A stretch of 64,000 nt of DNA. Origin: Diacronema lutheri (Eukaryota > Haptophyta > Pavlovophyceae > Pavlovales > Pavlovaceae). This document shows positions 8,786 through 18,755 of the stretch, one piece after another. The notes under the pieces are model-generated. The model had not been told where the DNA came from, did not search any database, and saw only the letters and a list, made by a program, of their open reading frames with translations. The stretch lies in contig JAGTXO010000005.1 in assembly GCA_019448385.1 (NCBI GenBank), positions 310,001-374,000 on the forward strand, written 5' to 3'. Every line of letters starts with the position of its first letter. Positions within the stretch are counted from its first letter, which is position 1. The translations under genes and the position numbers were made by a program.

Positions 8786-11700
8786 TCACTCTGGCCGCTC
8801 GCCGCGCAAACGCGCGGCGAGGCGCGGCAAATTGTCGAGCGCCGCGCCGCACGCGACGTGCAAAACCGCGTCGAGATACTGCTGCACGGTCGAGAGCGCG
8901 ACGAGCGCGTCGGCCGAGAGTGTGGCGGCGGAGAAATCGGCTGCGCTCATGCTCTCGCGCACCAAGTGGTCGACGGGCTCGAGGTACACCGACGTGTCCG
9001 CCGCGAGCGTCGCGGCGACGCGCGCGCGGTACGACCGGAGCATGCGCGCGACCGCGCCGCGGCGCACGGCCGCGCGCACCGCCTCGTCCGCCGCGGCGGC
9101 GTTCAAGATCGCCGAGAGCGCCAAGTTGCGCTCGGCGAGCTGCGCGAGCTGCGCCGCGCCCGTCAGCTGCAGCCGGACGCCGTCGAGCACGTCGGCGCGC
9201 GCTTCGCCGCCGCCGCCTTCACCGGCGCCGGCACCGGCGTCGCGCGCGCCAGCCTCGTCGTCGGCGTCGGCGTCGGCCTCCGCGGCGCACGCAGCGCTGA
9301 GCCACGTGCCGCACGCCGCCCACGCGTCGCCCGCCGCGCAGCTCGCGCGCGCCTCCGCGCGCAGCGCAGCCGCGTGCGCGGCGCGCGCGGCGTCGCGCGC
9401 GCGTGCGTCGGCCGTGCCGCGCAGCGCGTCGCACGCGCGCGCGAGCGCGAGCGCGCCCGCCCGGTCGGCGAAGACGGCGGAGAAGGCGTCCGCCTGGTCG
9501 AGGCCCGACGCGCGGCCGGCGGCCGTAGCACCGGCGGCGCGCGCGGGCGCCGCCGGTGCGCGCTCGTGCCACAGCGCCGCGCGCTTGCCGAGCAGCACGT
9601 AGCGCGCGCGCGCGCGCGGCGCGGCGGCGTCGTCCACGTCCACGTCGACGTCGGCGCCGGCGCCAGCGCCGCTGCCAGCGGCGACGTCGGCGGCGGCGGG
9701 GAGGAGGCAGGCAACCATTGCCACGATGGCGTCGCCCGCCGCCGCGGTGGCGCACAGCTCGCGTTCGGCGGCCTTCCGCTCGGCGGCGAGCGCGTGCACA
9801 CTCCACACGCGCCCGCCAATCGCAAGCGAGAGCAGAAGCTCTGTGCCCGCGCGGTGGCGTTCAATCACGCGGCGAAGCAGCCCTGCAGACCAGTGCTCGA
9901 TCGCCTCCTCCCACGAGCCGCCGCGCACGACGGTCAGCTCGAGCACGTCGAGCGCGGGCGGCGCGCCGCCCCGCGGAAGCAATGCCGAGTGGCACGCGCG
10001 CGCGCCCGTGAACGCCCAGTGCACGCGCACGTCGGCAGCGCCGCCCGCATCGGTGCCGACCCCGTCGACGGCGGTGGTGCCAAGCCACGCTGGCCGCACC
10101 GGTGCGCCCGCCGCCGACGCGGCGGGCGGGCGCGCGCGCGCGCGCTCGAGCGCGCGCGCGATGCGGGCGAGGTGCGGCGCGGACGCGAAGCGGAGCGCGG
10201 CGCGCGCGCCGAACAGCCGCGGCGCGGGCGGCTCGCGCGTCGCGCCGGCGACAGCAGACCGGCGCCCGGGCGCGTCGACGCTCGTCGCGTGTACGCCGAG
10301 CGGCCCGTCGACGAGCGTGAGGCGCGGCGCGCGCGCGCGCAGGAGCGCGTCGTCGCTGAAGGCGAACATGCGCGCGCGCGGCACGGCGGCGAGCAGCGCG
10401 CGCGCGACGGCGGACGTCGGCTCGCGCGCGAGCACGCGCGCGCCGAGCACGCCGTCGAGCAGCGCGCGGAGCGTCACGTCGAGTTCCGTGTCGATGCAGT
10501 ATTGGAGCAGCGCGGCCTCGCGGCTGATCGACGGCGGGTAGGCGCGCCGCGCGCGCGCGCGCGCGTCCGCCGCGTCCACGTCGATCAGCCGGTGCTCGAT
10601 GCGCGGCGCGGCCGCGGCTGCGAGCGCGTGCGCCCACGCCGCGCGCGCGCCTTCGGCGCCGGCGCCGGCGCCGGCGGCGTCGGCGGCGTCGGCGGGGTCG
10701 GCGGGCGGCGGCACCGCTGGGTAGGCGCGCGCGCGCTCATCGGCAAGCATGTGCTGCAGCGCGTCGCACGAGCCAACCGCCGCGTGCAGCTGCGCACACG
10801 CGGCGGCGCGCACGTAGCAGCAGATGGCGTCGAGTACCGCAATCGTCTCCTCCCGCTCGGCGTGCGTGCGTGCGCGCAGCTCACGCGCGCGCGGCGGTGG
10901 CAGTGGCGGCGGCGGCGGCGGCCGCGGCGCGCCGGACGCACGCACCGACGCCCAATGTGCCGAATCATCGGCCGGTCCGGCCGGTCCGGCCGGTCCGGCG
11001 ACGCAGCGCGGCGGCGGCAGCGGTAACGGCGGCGGTAACGGCTGCGGCGGCGGGGGCGGCGGCGGGCGCGGCTCGTCGGCGGCGGCGCCGTCCGTCGCGC
11101 GCGCGAGCAGAGCGCGCAGCGGCGCCTCGAGGTGGCCGAGCTCGGCCGTGGGCGAGCCCGCGAGCAGCGCGCGCAGCTCGGCCGCGCCGCGCGCGAACGC
11201 CGCGTGCATCAGCGGCACAGCAGCGCGCGCCTGGTCGGCAGCAGCGTGCGCGCACGCGCGCGGCGCCGCGGCGTGCACGCCGGCGGCGAGGGGCGCGCAC
11301 GCGAGCAGCGTGCGTGCGATCTCAAACTCGTCGTGCGCGCGCAGCAGCCGCATGCCTACGCAGCTGAGGCACGCGACCGCGTCGCTCATGAGCGCGTTGT
11401 TCGCGTGCTGCTGGTCCGGTGAAGCGGCGTGGTCCGGCGGCAGCGGTGGCGGCGGCCGCTGCTGCTGCGGCGGCGACGGCGCGCTGATCCGCCGTGTGCC
11501 GCGCGCGCGCCGCCCGCGCGCGTCGCGTACCTCGCCCTTGCGCGCCGCCACCGCTGCCGCAGCGCCGCCGACCACCGCCCCGCCGCCACCGCCATCGCCG
11601 TCGTCGCCGCCGCCGCCGCCGCCGTCTGCGCGGCGCTCGCCGGCATCGTCATCGGCGTCATCGGCGCCGTCGTCGGCGTCGGCGGCGTCGTCGGCGCGTC

Positions 11701-13135
11701 CAAGCGCGAGCAGCAGCGCGCACTCTGCCGCCGCCGCGCCGTCCGCGTGTGCGGCGTGCCGGCACGCCTCCGCGCCCAGCCACTCGTAAAATGGCCGCAA
11801 GCCCTCGCGCACGGCGCGCCGCGCGCCGCCGCCGCCGCCGCGCCGCGCGCCGGCGCGCCTTCGCGGCGGCGCGGGCAGCAGACCGGCGACGAAGTGCGCG
11901 TGCCGCGCCTCGAGGAAGATGCCCTCGACAAGCGCGCCGCCAAACGGCCGTGCGCAGAGGAGCAGAGTCGAGCGGTCGCCGCTCGCGCGCTGGACGACGG
12001 CCGCGCGCGGCGACGGCGCGCCACTGCCGCCGCCGCCGCCGACGCCGCCACCGCCGCCATCGCCGTCATCACCGTCGTTACACTGGTAGCAAAAGTCATA
12101 CAGCTTGACGAAACGCACGTATGCGTACTGCGCCGGCCGCTGCCGGCCGTGGCGCACCGCCGGCGCGCCGAGCGGCACGCGCACGAGCGCGTGCAGCGCG
12201 AGCGGCCGGCCGGCGAGAACCGCGCGCCGCGCTTCGCTCGCGTACTCGTGCCGCCGCTCGCGCAGCTCGGCGGGTGCCACACGCACGCCGGCGCGCACGC
12301 AGCCCGACGCGGTGGGCGGGTCGTGCGCGCCCGCGCGCAGCGCGCCAGCCGGCGCGAAGCCGCCGCCGCCCGCCACCGCCGCGGCCGCGTCGTGCGGGCC
12401 GGCGGCGTCGGCGACGCCCGCCGCCGCCGCCGAGCCGGGCGCGACGACGAACAGGGCCACGTGCTCCGCCATCGTGTGGAGCGTCACGGCCTGTTGCATC
12501 GTGCGCGTAACGAAACCGGTGAGCGCCTTGTCGAACCGGCCGCGCGCGCCCGTCGCCAGGTACACCTCGCGCACGCGCAGCGCGCGCGCGCAGATGGGCA
12601 ACGCGGCCAATGGCGCTCCGTTGCCGTCGGCGGCCGGCGGCGCGGCGAAGACGTGCGTGCCGCAGAGCGCGCTGACGGCCTGGACGCGCACGCCCGCCTC
12701 GCTCGCCTGCAGCGGCGCGAGCAGTCCCGTCGGGGCGAGCGCATCGCGCAGCGCGCGCGCCGTCGGCACGTGCGCGCGCGCGAGCACGCGGCGGAGGCCC
12801 CACAGCGTCCGATCGCCCTCGGCATGCACGATGGCGGTGTCTGCAGCGGCGGCGGCGTCGGCGGCGGCGCTGCCCGCGTACCAGCGCTCGGTCGGCGCGG
12901 CGGGCGGCAGCACGCGCGCCGGCTCGAGCGCGAGCGCGAGCGCGCGCGCCTCGTCGACACGCAGCCGCCGCGCGAGGAAAGCGTACGGGCACGCCGGCAG
13001 CTCGCGCAACGAGAGGAGCGCGTGGAGCGCGCCGAGCAGGCGCGCCTCGATCTGCGCGTCGGCCGCGTACGCGCGCGCGACACGCTCGCGCACCGGCGCG
13101 AGCGTGCTGCCGGCGGACGCGCCGTCCGCCGTCGG

Positions 13136-13167
<32 letters not shown>

Positions 13168-13333
13168 TGCTGACGACCGCGAGCGCCGCCGACGAGTAGA
13201 CGATGCGCTCGGGCGGCGCAGGCGGCGCGGGGTTGGACGCGTGCGCGGGCGGCGCACCCACGCCCTCCACCCCGCGCGCGTCCGCGCGTGCGCCCGCGCC
13301 GGGCCGGCGGCGGCCGAAGAGCGTCGTGAGCAT
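8786..13333 (-). CDS. Very large Ala-rich protein of unknown function (1515 aa)
   Basis: A single uninterrupted frame of 1515 codons starts at the ATG 13333 (MLTTLFGRRRPGAGARADAR). The frame stays open upstream to 14260, but that part overlaps the divergent PAS gene antisense and lacks any conserved-looking sequence. Segments that look folded include LRELPACPYAFLARRLRVDE near residue 110 (reminiscent of Dpy-30-type PYAFLA motifs), FVTRTMQQAVTLHTMAEHVA, HWSAGLLRRVIERHRAGTEL, and a helical C-terminal 200 residues ending VQQYLDAVLHVACGAALDNL. Between them are Gly/Asp/Pro-rich linkers, including a (GPA)n run near 10975-11000. I do not recognise the family. Absence of introns over 4.5 kb is unusual here, and stop-free introns could be hidden inside. 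Confidence 0.6.
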
Positions 13334-13519
13334 CCGCCTAACGGCGGCGGCCGAGCGCGCCGGCCATCGCCCGCGCGCGCTGACGAAGCGGGGCGGTTGG
13401 GACCCGAGATGCACTTGATTGATTCCTGAATTAAGCCCCCGCCAAATTGCAGCGGGACACATCCAGCCTTGCGAGGAGGCGCCGCGCCGCGTCGCCGAGC
13501 GGCGGGGCGTGGAGCGCGC

Positions 13520-14707
13520 ATGTCGGCGCCGGCGTGCATCACGCGCGAGATGGTTGCGCCTGCGCTCGAGCTGCTCGGCGTCGACGCCTCGCGCGCCCAC
13601 GAGCTCTGCTGCGTGCGCACTTCGGCCGCCGCGCCGCACGTGATCGAAGCGGCCGACGACGCGTGGTGCGCGATGTGGGAGCTGCCGCGCGCGGAGGCGG
13701 TGGGCCGGACGTTGGCGGCGATTGCCGGCAAGCACACGTCCAATGCGCGTGTCGGCGCCTCCATCGCCGCCGCCGCCGGCCCCGCCGGCAAGCCGCTCGA
13801 GCGCTGGCTCGCGCTGCACGATGTCGTCAACGTGACGGTGCGCTCGCACCGGCGCGTGCGCCACGACCTGGCGATCGGGCCGGTGCGCGACGAGGACGGT
13901 GGCGTGTGCGCACTCGTCGCCGTCTCGCTCCCGCGCATGCCCGCCGCGCCCGCCGCGCCGCCGTCGCCCGCCTCGGCCGCTTGCGGCGGAGGTGGAGGCG
14001 CGCCTCTCCTCGGCCGGCTGGGCGGCGAGCCGGAGGAGCCGCTCTTCGCGTCGGCGCTGCTCTCGCCCGCGCTGCGCGCTTCGCTCCGCGCGGCGCTCAC
14101 TGACGTCGCGCGGCGTGCGTCCGTGCGCGCGCCGCGCGCGCCGCGTGCGGCCGTGGCGGCGGCCGCCGGCAGCGCGACGGCGTTTTACGCGGAGGCCGAG
14201 CCGCCCGCGCCGCCGCGCCTCACGCCGAGCGCGCCGCGCCTCAAGCGCCGCTACGCCCACTCCGCGCCGTCCGACGACTCAGACGACGGCGACGCTGGCG
14301 CGTGCAGCCCGCCCGTGCCGCTCACGCTGCCGCGCGCGCTCGCCGACATGCGGCCGACGCGCGGCAGCGGCGGCGGCGGAGGCGCCGCCGCCGGCGCCGG
14401 CGGCGGCGCCGGCCGTGTCGGCGGCGATGAGGAAGAGGAGGAGCAGAGTCCGGTGCTGCGCTCGGCGCTCGAACCCGGCGGCAGCGCCGACAAGGCGCTC
14501 GGCGCGCGGCTGACGGCGGTCGAGCGGCGCGGGCCACTTTTCGTCGAGCTGCTTGGCGCCGAGGCGGCGTGCGCGTCGCTGCGCGAGGCGCTCTCCGGCC
14601 TCGCGCTCGACGCTGAACCGCGCGCGCGGCGCGCGCTCACGTTCCGCTTCCTTCGCCTCGGCCACGCGCCCAACGCGCCACGCACTCGCCGCCGACTGCA
14701 CGGCTGA
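13520..14707 (+). CDS. PAS-domain-like protein
   Basis: The gene encodes 395 residues from the ATG at 13520, 186 bp from the divergent 1515-residue gene. Residues about 30-150 resemble a PAS fold: PHVIEAADDAWCAMWELPRA, then EAVGRTLAAIAG, then later strands around NVTVRSHRRVRHDLAIGPVR and GVCALVAVSL. The remainder is low complexity (Gly- and Glu-rich) apart from a C-terminal helical region (LFVELLGAEAACASLREALSG). PAS domains sense ligands, redox state or light through a cofactor or mediate dimerisation. There is no GRNCRFLQ-like motif, so it is not a LOV domain. A real LOV gene lies 1.4 kb further on the other strand. Confidence 0.62.
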   Translation: MSAPACITREMVAPALELLGVDASRAHELCCVRTSAAAPHVIEAADDAWCAMWELPRAEAVGRTLAAIAGKHTSNARVGASIAAAAGPAGKPLERWLALHDVVNVTVRSHRRVRHDLAIGPVRDEDGGVCALVAVSLPRMPAAPAAPPSPASAACGGGGGAPLLGRLGGEPEEPLFASALLSPALRASLRAALTDVARRASVRAPRAPRAAVAAAAGSATAFYAEAEPPAPPRLTPSAPRLKRRYAHSAPSDDSDDGDAGACSPPVPLTLPRALADMRPTRGSGGGGGAAAGAGGGAGRVGGDEEEEEQSPVLRSALEPGGSADKALGARLTAVERRGPLFVELLGAEAACASLREALSGLALDAEPRARRALTFRFLRLGHAPNAPRTRRRLHG

Positions 14708-15825
14708 GCGCCGGCGCCGGACTGCTTCATTCAGCCATCGCTGCGCCACCGGACTGCCGCGGCGCGCCGCACGTGTCGTGCGCGGGTGCCGGCGGCCGCG
14801 CGTCGCGCGCGCGCCGACCCGTTGCAGGCCCCTTGTGAAAACCCGCTCATGCACTTGTGCGCCCTGGCGCGGCCGCGCGGCGGCCGCTGCCTCTGCCGAC
14901 TCCGTCTTGCCCCTGCGCCCTGCCGTCCAAATCAAAGCTGAAGCCTGAAGGCACTGACCAGTCCCGCTCCTGGCTGACCGACCACCGCCCAGCTGCCGGA
15001 GCTCGTCATCCGACCGCCGCACGTACCCCAGCCGTCGTCGCCTGAGCGCCGCATGCCGAGCGCCGACGCCGGCGCGCACCGTTCCGCCGGCGAGCCCGGC
15101 GGGGGTCGACGAGCGGACGGCGGGCGCGGCGCATGGACATCAAACATGTAGATGCGCACACCCCCACCGGCGCGCGCGCGCGCCGCGGGGCAGCGATGGG
15201 CGGCCGCAGCGCGCGGCGCGACAGGCGCAAGCACAACGCGCGCGCGGGCGGCGCTCGACGGCAGATCGCGGCGCGCGCTCGGGTGCGGTGGATCGCCGCG
15301 CACGGCCGGAGCGCGACGGACGGCGGGTTGGAGGCCGGGGCGCGTGGCGACGTGCTGACCTCGACGGCGCGCGCGTGCGCGCAACGGCTGCGCGAGCCGC
15401 GCCAAGGGCCGACGGGCGGCGGCGGCGAGTGGCGACACTCAGTCGCACGACGGCAGCAGCTGTGGCGAGTCGACGGGTCGTGGGCGCATGCTCGCCGGCG
15501 TGGCGCATGTCGAGCGTGGAGTGCGGCGCGTGCATTGCCGTCGCAAGGCGTACTGACGACGAGCGCTCCGACGCGCACCGTCCGAGCAGCCAATGGGTTG
15601 CGCAGTTGAGCACGTCAACACATCGTTCGATGGCACAACCACGCTCGCGTCTCGCCGAGGCGCCGTGAAAGCTCCTTGGATCGCGTCATCATTCTGTCGA
15701 CGACGGTTTCGCAGGTCCGAACAGCGGGGTTGCGCGGAGAGCAGCGGCAGCACAGCACGCGCGCGCGAGAGAGAGAGACCGACATGCGCACCGGGCGCGC
15801 GCCGTTGCGCGACGGCACCAAAAGA
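14708..15825. other. 1.1 kb without a supported gene
   Basis: Open frames on both strands here are Arg/Ala-rich shadows of GC-rich DNA without recognisable motifs. A minus-strand ATG at 15053 opens a 40-codon frame rich in Gly and Ser, which I cannot distinguish from chance. The region could hold untranslated regions of the PAS gene or a non-coding RNA. Confidence 0.5.
15820..15823 (-). terminator. RNA polymerase III T-run terminator of tRNA-Gly
   Basis: The complement reads TTTT two bases after the discriminator base of tRNA-Gly, the minimal Pol III termination signal. Confidence 0.8.
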
Positions 15826-15896
15826 TGCAACCGCCGAGAATCGAACTCGGGTCGCCCGCGTGGCAGGCGAGCATTCTACCACTAAACCACAGTTGC
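15826..15896 (-). tRNA. trnG-GCC: tRNA-Gly (anticodon GCC)
   Basis: The minus strand reads as a 71-nt tRNA without intron. The acceptor stem GCAACTG pairs with CGGTTGC (one T-G pair) and is followed by discriminator A. The D-arm contains TGGTTTAGTGGTAGAATG (A box), the anticodon loop is TGCCACG, and the T-arm contains GGTTCGA-type sequence (GAGTTCGATTC, B box). CCA is not encoded, as expected for a nuclear gene. Four T residues (15820-15823 on the complement) 2 nt downstream are the Pol III terminator. Confidence 0.97.
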
Positions 15897-15960
15897 TTGT
15901 GCCTATTTTCACCTTCTCAAATTTTGGGTATATGAAGATATTGTGTTATATTTACCGATC
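15897..15960 (-). promoter_or_regulatory. AT-rich island upstream of tRNA-Gly
   Basis: This is one of the few AT-rich stretches in the window. It lies immediately 5' of the tRNA on its strand and contains TATA-like sequences (complements of gggtatatga and ttatattta). In plants and some algae an upstream TATA element assists Pol III on tRNA genes, so a promoter role is plausible but unproven. Confidence 0.45.
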
Positions 15961-16004
15961 CCGCGCGCACTTAAGCGCGGTGCTGCTTGCGGGACCTGCG
16001 CCGT

Positions 16005-16148
16005 GGCAAACGCCTCTCGTCGTCCTGCAGGGGCCTGCTCATGCGCGTCGATCTACGCCGCTCCTCCCGCGAGAGAGAGTCACTGTCCTGCAGGCGTTTG
16101 CCGCAGCGCAAGTCCTCTCTCCTCAGCCCAGGCTGTGCATGAGCAGGC
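16005..16148. repeat. Interleaved inverted repeats (A-B-A'-B')
   Basis: ggcaaacgcc (near 16005) is inverted as ggcgtttgcc (near 16092), and gcctgctcatgc (near 16031) is inverted as gcatgagcaggc (near 16137). The arms alternate, so both stems together would make a pseudoknot-like topology. B' lies inside the 3' coding end of the PAS-LOV gene, the rest in its 3' flank. It may be a structured 3' UTR element or the trace of a small inverted duplication. Confidence 0.6.
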
Positions 16149-17361
16149 TCGACTTGAGCATCTCGCGCAGGTGCTGGCTGAGCGCCGAATCAACCGAGGA
16201 CACGGCGTCGCGCACGTCGGCGGGAAGCGGCACGCCAACCTGCTGCGCGTGCGCGCCAACGTCGTCACCGCCGCCGACGCCGCCGACGCCGCCCACCGCC
16301 GACGACGCGGCCGAGAGCGGCGAGCTGGCGTCGCAGGCGGCGGTGGCGGCGGCCAGCGGTGGCGGCGGCGCGGCGCGCACTTCGCCGAGGTCGGTCTGCA
16401 CGCCGACAAAGTAGGCAACGCCGCCGGTCGGCCCGCGCACGGGCGCAAAGTGCAGCAAGTTTGTGAACGCTGTGCCGTCGCGCTTATAGTTGAGCAGCTC
16501 GGCCGTGCAGCTACCGCCGTGTCGCACGGCGGCACGTACCTGCCGCACGACGGACAGGTCGGTGCCCGGGCCCTGCAGCAGCCGGCAGTTGCGCCCGACC
16601 AGGTCGGCGCGGTCGTAACCTGTCATCGCGCAGAAGGCCTGCGGGCGGCGCGCACACGCGCCGGTGGCGGCGGCGGCGCGCGCGTGAGCCGCCGCCGCGC
16701 GCGCGGCGCGCGCGGCGCGGCGTGCGGCGCGCGCCTCGCTCGCAAAGACGATCGGGTTGTCGTCCATCGACGGGTCCGTCACGATGAACGTGCGCTGCAG
16801 CCGGTCGAGCGCCGCGCGCAGCGCTGGCGCGACGGGCACGGGCAGCCGGAGGCTCGTTGCGAGCCGCTGCAGCTGCAGCTCGGCATCGCCCGCGCCGCCG
16901 GCGGCGCCGTCGAGCGCAAGGCAGAGGCGCCAGGCGCGCGCGTCACCGAGCCGCACGTCGTCCACAGGCATGCTCAGCTCGCCGCGCACGCCCGGCGCGC
17001 CGTCCACGCCGCGCAGCGTGAGAGCGCGCGAAAGCGCGCCGCCCGACGCGAGCGCGGCGCGCACGGCCGCCGCGTCGACCGCGTCCTCGACCCAATCGGC
17101 GAGACGCTCGCCACAGAGCCGGTGCGCAGGCACGCCGAGCGCCGCGGCGAGCGGCGCCGAGCACTCGCGCACCGTCCCGTCCGCCGCGTCGAGCAGCGCA
17201 AACTTGTAGCCGAGCGCGTGCGCGAGCTCGCGGTCGCGCGCATCCTGCGCACGATCGTGCAGCAGGCCGCAGACCGTGTAGTTGCGCCGGAGCGCGGGCG
17301 GCGGGCGCGCCATCGCCGCCGCCTCCGCCGCGCGCTTGCGCATCGCCTCGTCCGTCGTCAT
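16123..17361 (-). CDS. PAS-LOV blue-light photoreceptor
   Basis: Two exons (17361-16735 and 16638-16123) give 380 residues. The LOV domain spans roughly residues 190-305: NPIVFASE/AFCAMTGYDRADLV across the intron, then the signature GRNCRLLQG with the photoactive Cys227 that forms the flavin-cysteinyl adduct, then ELLNYKRDGTAFTNLLHFAP and YFVGVQTDL. An upstream PAS-like region (about residues 25-140, from GYKFALLDAADGTVRECSAP) makes it resemble plant PAS/LOV proteins. There is no kinase or bZIP domain. The 96-bp intron has a GC donor (GAG/GCGCGC) and CAG acceptor; removing it restores the LOV consensus exactly. A 34-base G/C homopolymer lies 17-50 nt upstream of the start. The C-terminal helix ends QHLREMLKSSLLMHSLG. 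Confidence 0.92.
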   Translation of the reverse strand: MTTDEAMRKRAAEAAAMARPPPALRRNYTVCGLLHDRAQDARDRELAHALGYKFALLDAADGTVRECSAPLAAALGVPAHRLCGERLADWVEDAVDAAAVRAALASGGALSRALTLRGVDGAPGVRGELSMPVDDVRLGDARAWRLCLALDGAAGGAGDAELQLQRLATSLRLPVPVAPALRAALDRLQRTFIVTDPSMDDNPIVFASEARAARRAARAARAAAAHARAAAATGACARRPQAFCAMTGYDRADLVGRNCRLLQGPGTDLSVVRQVRAAVRHGGSCTAELLNYKRDGTAFTNLLHFAPVRGPTGGVAYFVGVQTDLGEVRAAPPPPLAAATAACDASSPLSAASSAVGGVGGVGGGDDVGAHAQQVGVPLPADVRDAVSSVDSALSQHLREMLKSSLLMHSLG

Positions 17362-17376
17362 CAGGGGGCCCTCTCT

Positions 17377-17377
<1 letters not shown>

Positions 17378-17411
<34 letters not shown>
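17378..17411. repeat. 34-base homopolymer G (C on the minus strand)
   Basis: Thirty-four consecutive G residues stand just upstream of the PAS-LOV start codon, so they lie in its 5' UTR or core promoter as a C-run on the sense strand. Confidence 0.95.
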
Positions 17412-17412
<1 letters not shown>

Positions 17413-17525
17413 TGGGCTCAGGTTTCCCGTTTCTCAGGACGTGTACGATTGTAACGCAGTGCGCACGCTTCTCGAAGCTTCTAGGCGCGGGAAGGGCACG
17501 CCGGCGACGCCGCACGCCCGTGACC

Positions 17526-18755
17526 TCAGCCGCGGCGCGCGAGCATCGCGGCGAGCACCGGGTCGGCGCCAGGCTCGCGCGCCGCGCGTGCGCTGAGCAC
17601 CCATGTCTCCTCCGCGTTGAGAACAGCGTCGCAAAAGGCGTGCACGGGCGCAGGCGCGTCGGGCGCGAAGCCGTGGTGCTTGAGGATTGCGCGCGCGTCG
17701 CTCTCGCGCAGGTCGAGACCGAGGTGCCGGCCGATCGCGACAAGGCCTGCGGGCGTGACGCCCACCGCGCCGCCCCCCAGTCCGGGCGGCAGCGCCGGGA
17801 AACCGCCTTCGCGCGCGCGCTCGCCGCTCGCGCCCGGCAGGTCGGCCGCGCGCAGCAGCGCGACGACGCGGCGCGAGAAGTCGCGGCCGCGCGCGAACGA
17901 CTCGAGCTTCAAGAGCAGCGCGCGTGAGAGCTCGGCCGGCGTCTCGCCCGCCGGCGGCGCGGCCACCATGCCGTTCGCCGGCAGCGACAGCGACTCGGCC
18001 GAGCTGTCGGACGGCCGCGGCCGCGGCGCGCGCGGCGACGCGCACGCGCGCACGGACGCCGCGAGGCGCGCGGCCTCGGTGGACGAGCCGGTGAGCGTGT
18101 GGTAATGCGCCGATTCGCCGCCGCCCGGCCCGTGCGTCCGTGGCGACGACGGGAACAGCGCACCTGCGCGTGGGTGGAGCGAGAGCGTCTCGGCGCCGCC
18201 CGCACGCGCAAAGCGCGCAATGAACTCGTGCAGCGGGAGCGGCGCGTCGAGCGGGTAGCCGCGCGCAGTGAAGAGCTCGGCGGCGAGCGCCTCGTCACAC
18301 GCCACGTCGAACCGCGCGCACACCGCCGCGAGTCCCGCTGGCGTGATCGTCCACACGCCGCGGCCATCGCGCGGCGCGAGGCCCGCGTGGTCGAGCGTCT
18401 GCCGGAGGAGCGCGTGCACGCGGCGGACATAGTCCTTCTCACCCGAGCCGTACGCCTCGAGCTTCTCAAGCAGCTGGTTTGCCGCCGCTTGCGCCGAGCC
18501 CGCCGGCGCCGCGCCTGCCGGCGAGAGCCGGTGCGTGGGCGCGCGCGCGCGCGGCGGCGATGCGCGCGCGTCGCCGCCGCGCGCACTGGCCGGGCCGGGC
18601 GGGCGCGGCGAGGCGCGCGCCCAATCAACGACATGCGGCGTGCCGCGCGGCGAGAAGATGGACGGCGGCTCGCGCGCGCGGCCGCCGCCCGCGGCGCCCG
18701 CTGCCGCGCGCAGCGCCGTGTAGTCGAGCCTCGGCACGGCGGCCGGGGAGGGCAT
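17526..18755 (-). CDS. Protein with two copies of an EF-hand-like helical module
   Basis: The gene encodes 409 residues (start MPSPAAVPRLDYTALRAAAG). Two regions of about 90 residues are homologous to each other. Copy 1 contains LLEKLEAYGSGEKDYVRRVH, then TITPAGLAAVCARFDVACDE, then LDAPLPLHEFIARF. Copy 2 contains LLLKLESFARGRDFSRRVVA, then VTPAGLVAIGRHLGLDLRES, then PDAPAPVHAFCDAV. Each has the helix-loop-helix rhythm of a degenerate EF-hand pair without the acidic calcium ligands. Such modules are common in axonemal and scaffold proteins, but I cannot assign a function. It lies tail-to-head between the PAS-LOV gene and a membrane-protein gene, all on the minus strand. Confidence 0.72.
   Translation of the reverse strand: MPSPAAVPRLDYTALRAAAGAAGGGRAREPPSIFSPRGTPHVVDWARASPRPPGPASARGGDARASPPRARAPTHRLSPAGAAPAGSAQAAANQLLEKLEAYGSGEKDYVRRVHALLRQTLDHAGLAPRDGRGVWTITPAGLAAVCARFDVACDEALAAELFTARGYPLDAPLPLHEFIARFARAGGAETLSLHPRAGALFPSSPRTHGPGGGESAHYHTLTGSSTEAARLAASVRACASPRAPRPRPSDSSAESLSLPANGMVAAPPAGETPAELSRALLLKLESFARGRDFSRRVVALLRAADLPGASGERAREGGFPALPPGLGGGAVGVTPAGLVAIGRHLGLDLRESDARAILKHHGFAPDAPAPVHAFCDAVLNAEETWVLSARAAREPGADPVLAAMLARRG

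Noticed and set aside
13334-14260. Upstream extension of the 1515-residue minus-strand frame by 309 codons
   Set aside because: It is antisense to the PAS gene, is Arg-rich without motifs, and an ATG at 13333 gives a natural start facing the divergent gene.
15593-16414. Plus-strand frame of about 270 codons across the tRNA
   Set aside because: It runs antisense through the tRNA-Gly gene and the end of the PAS-LOV gene and has no conserved segment.
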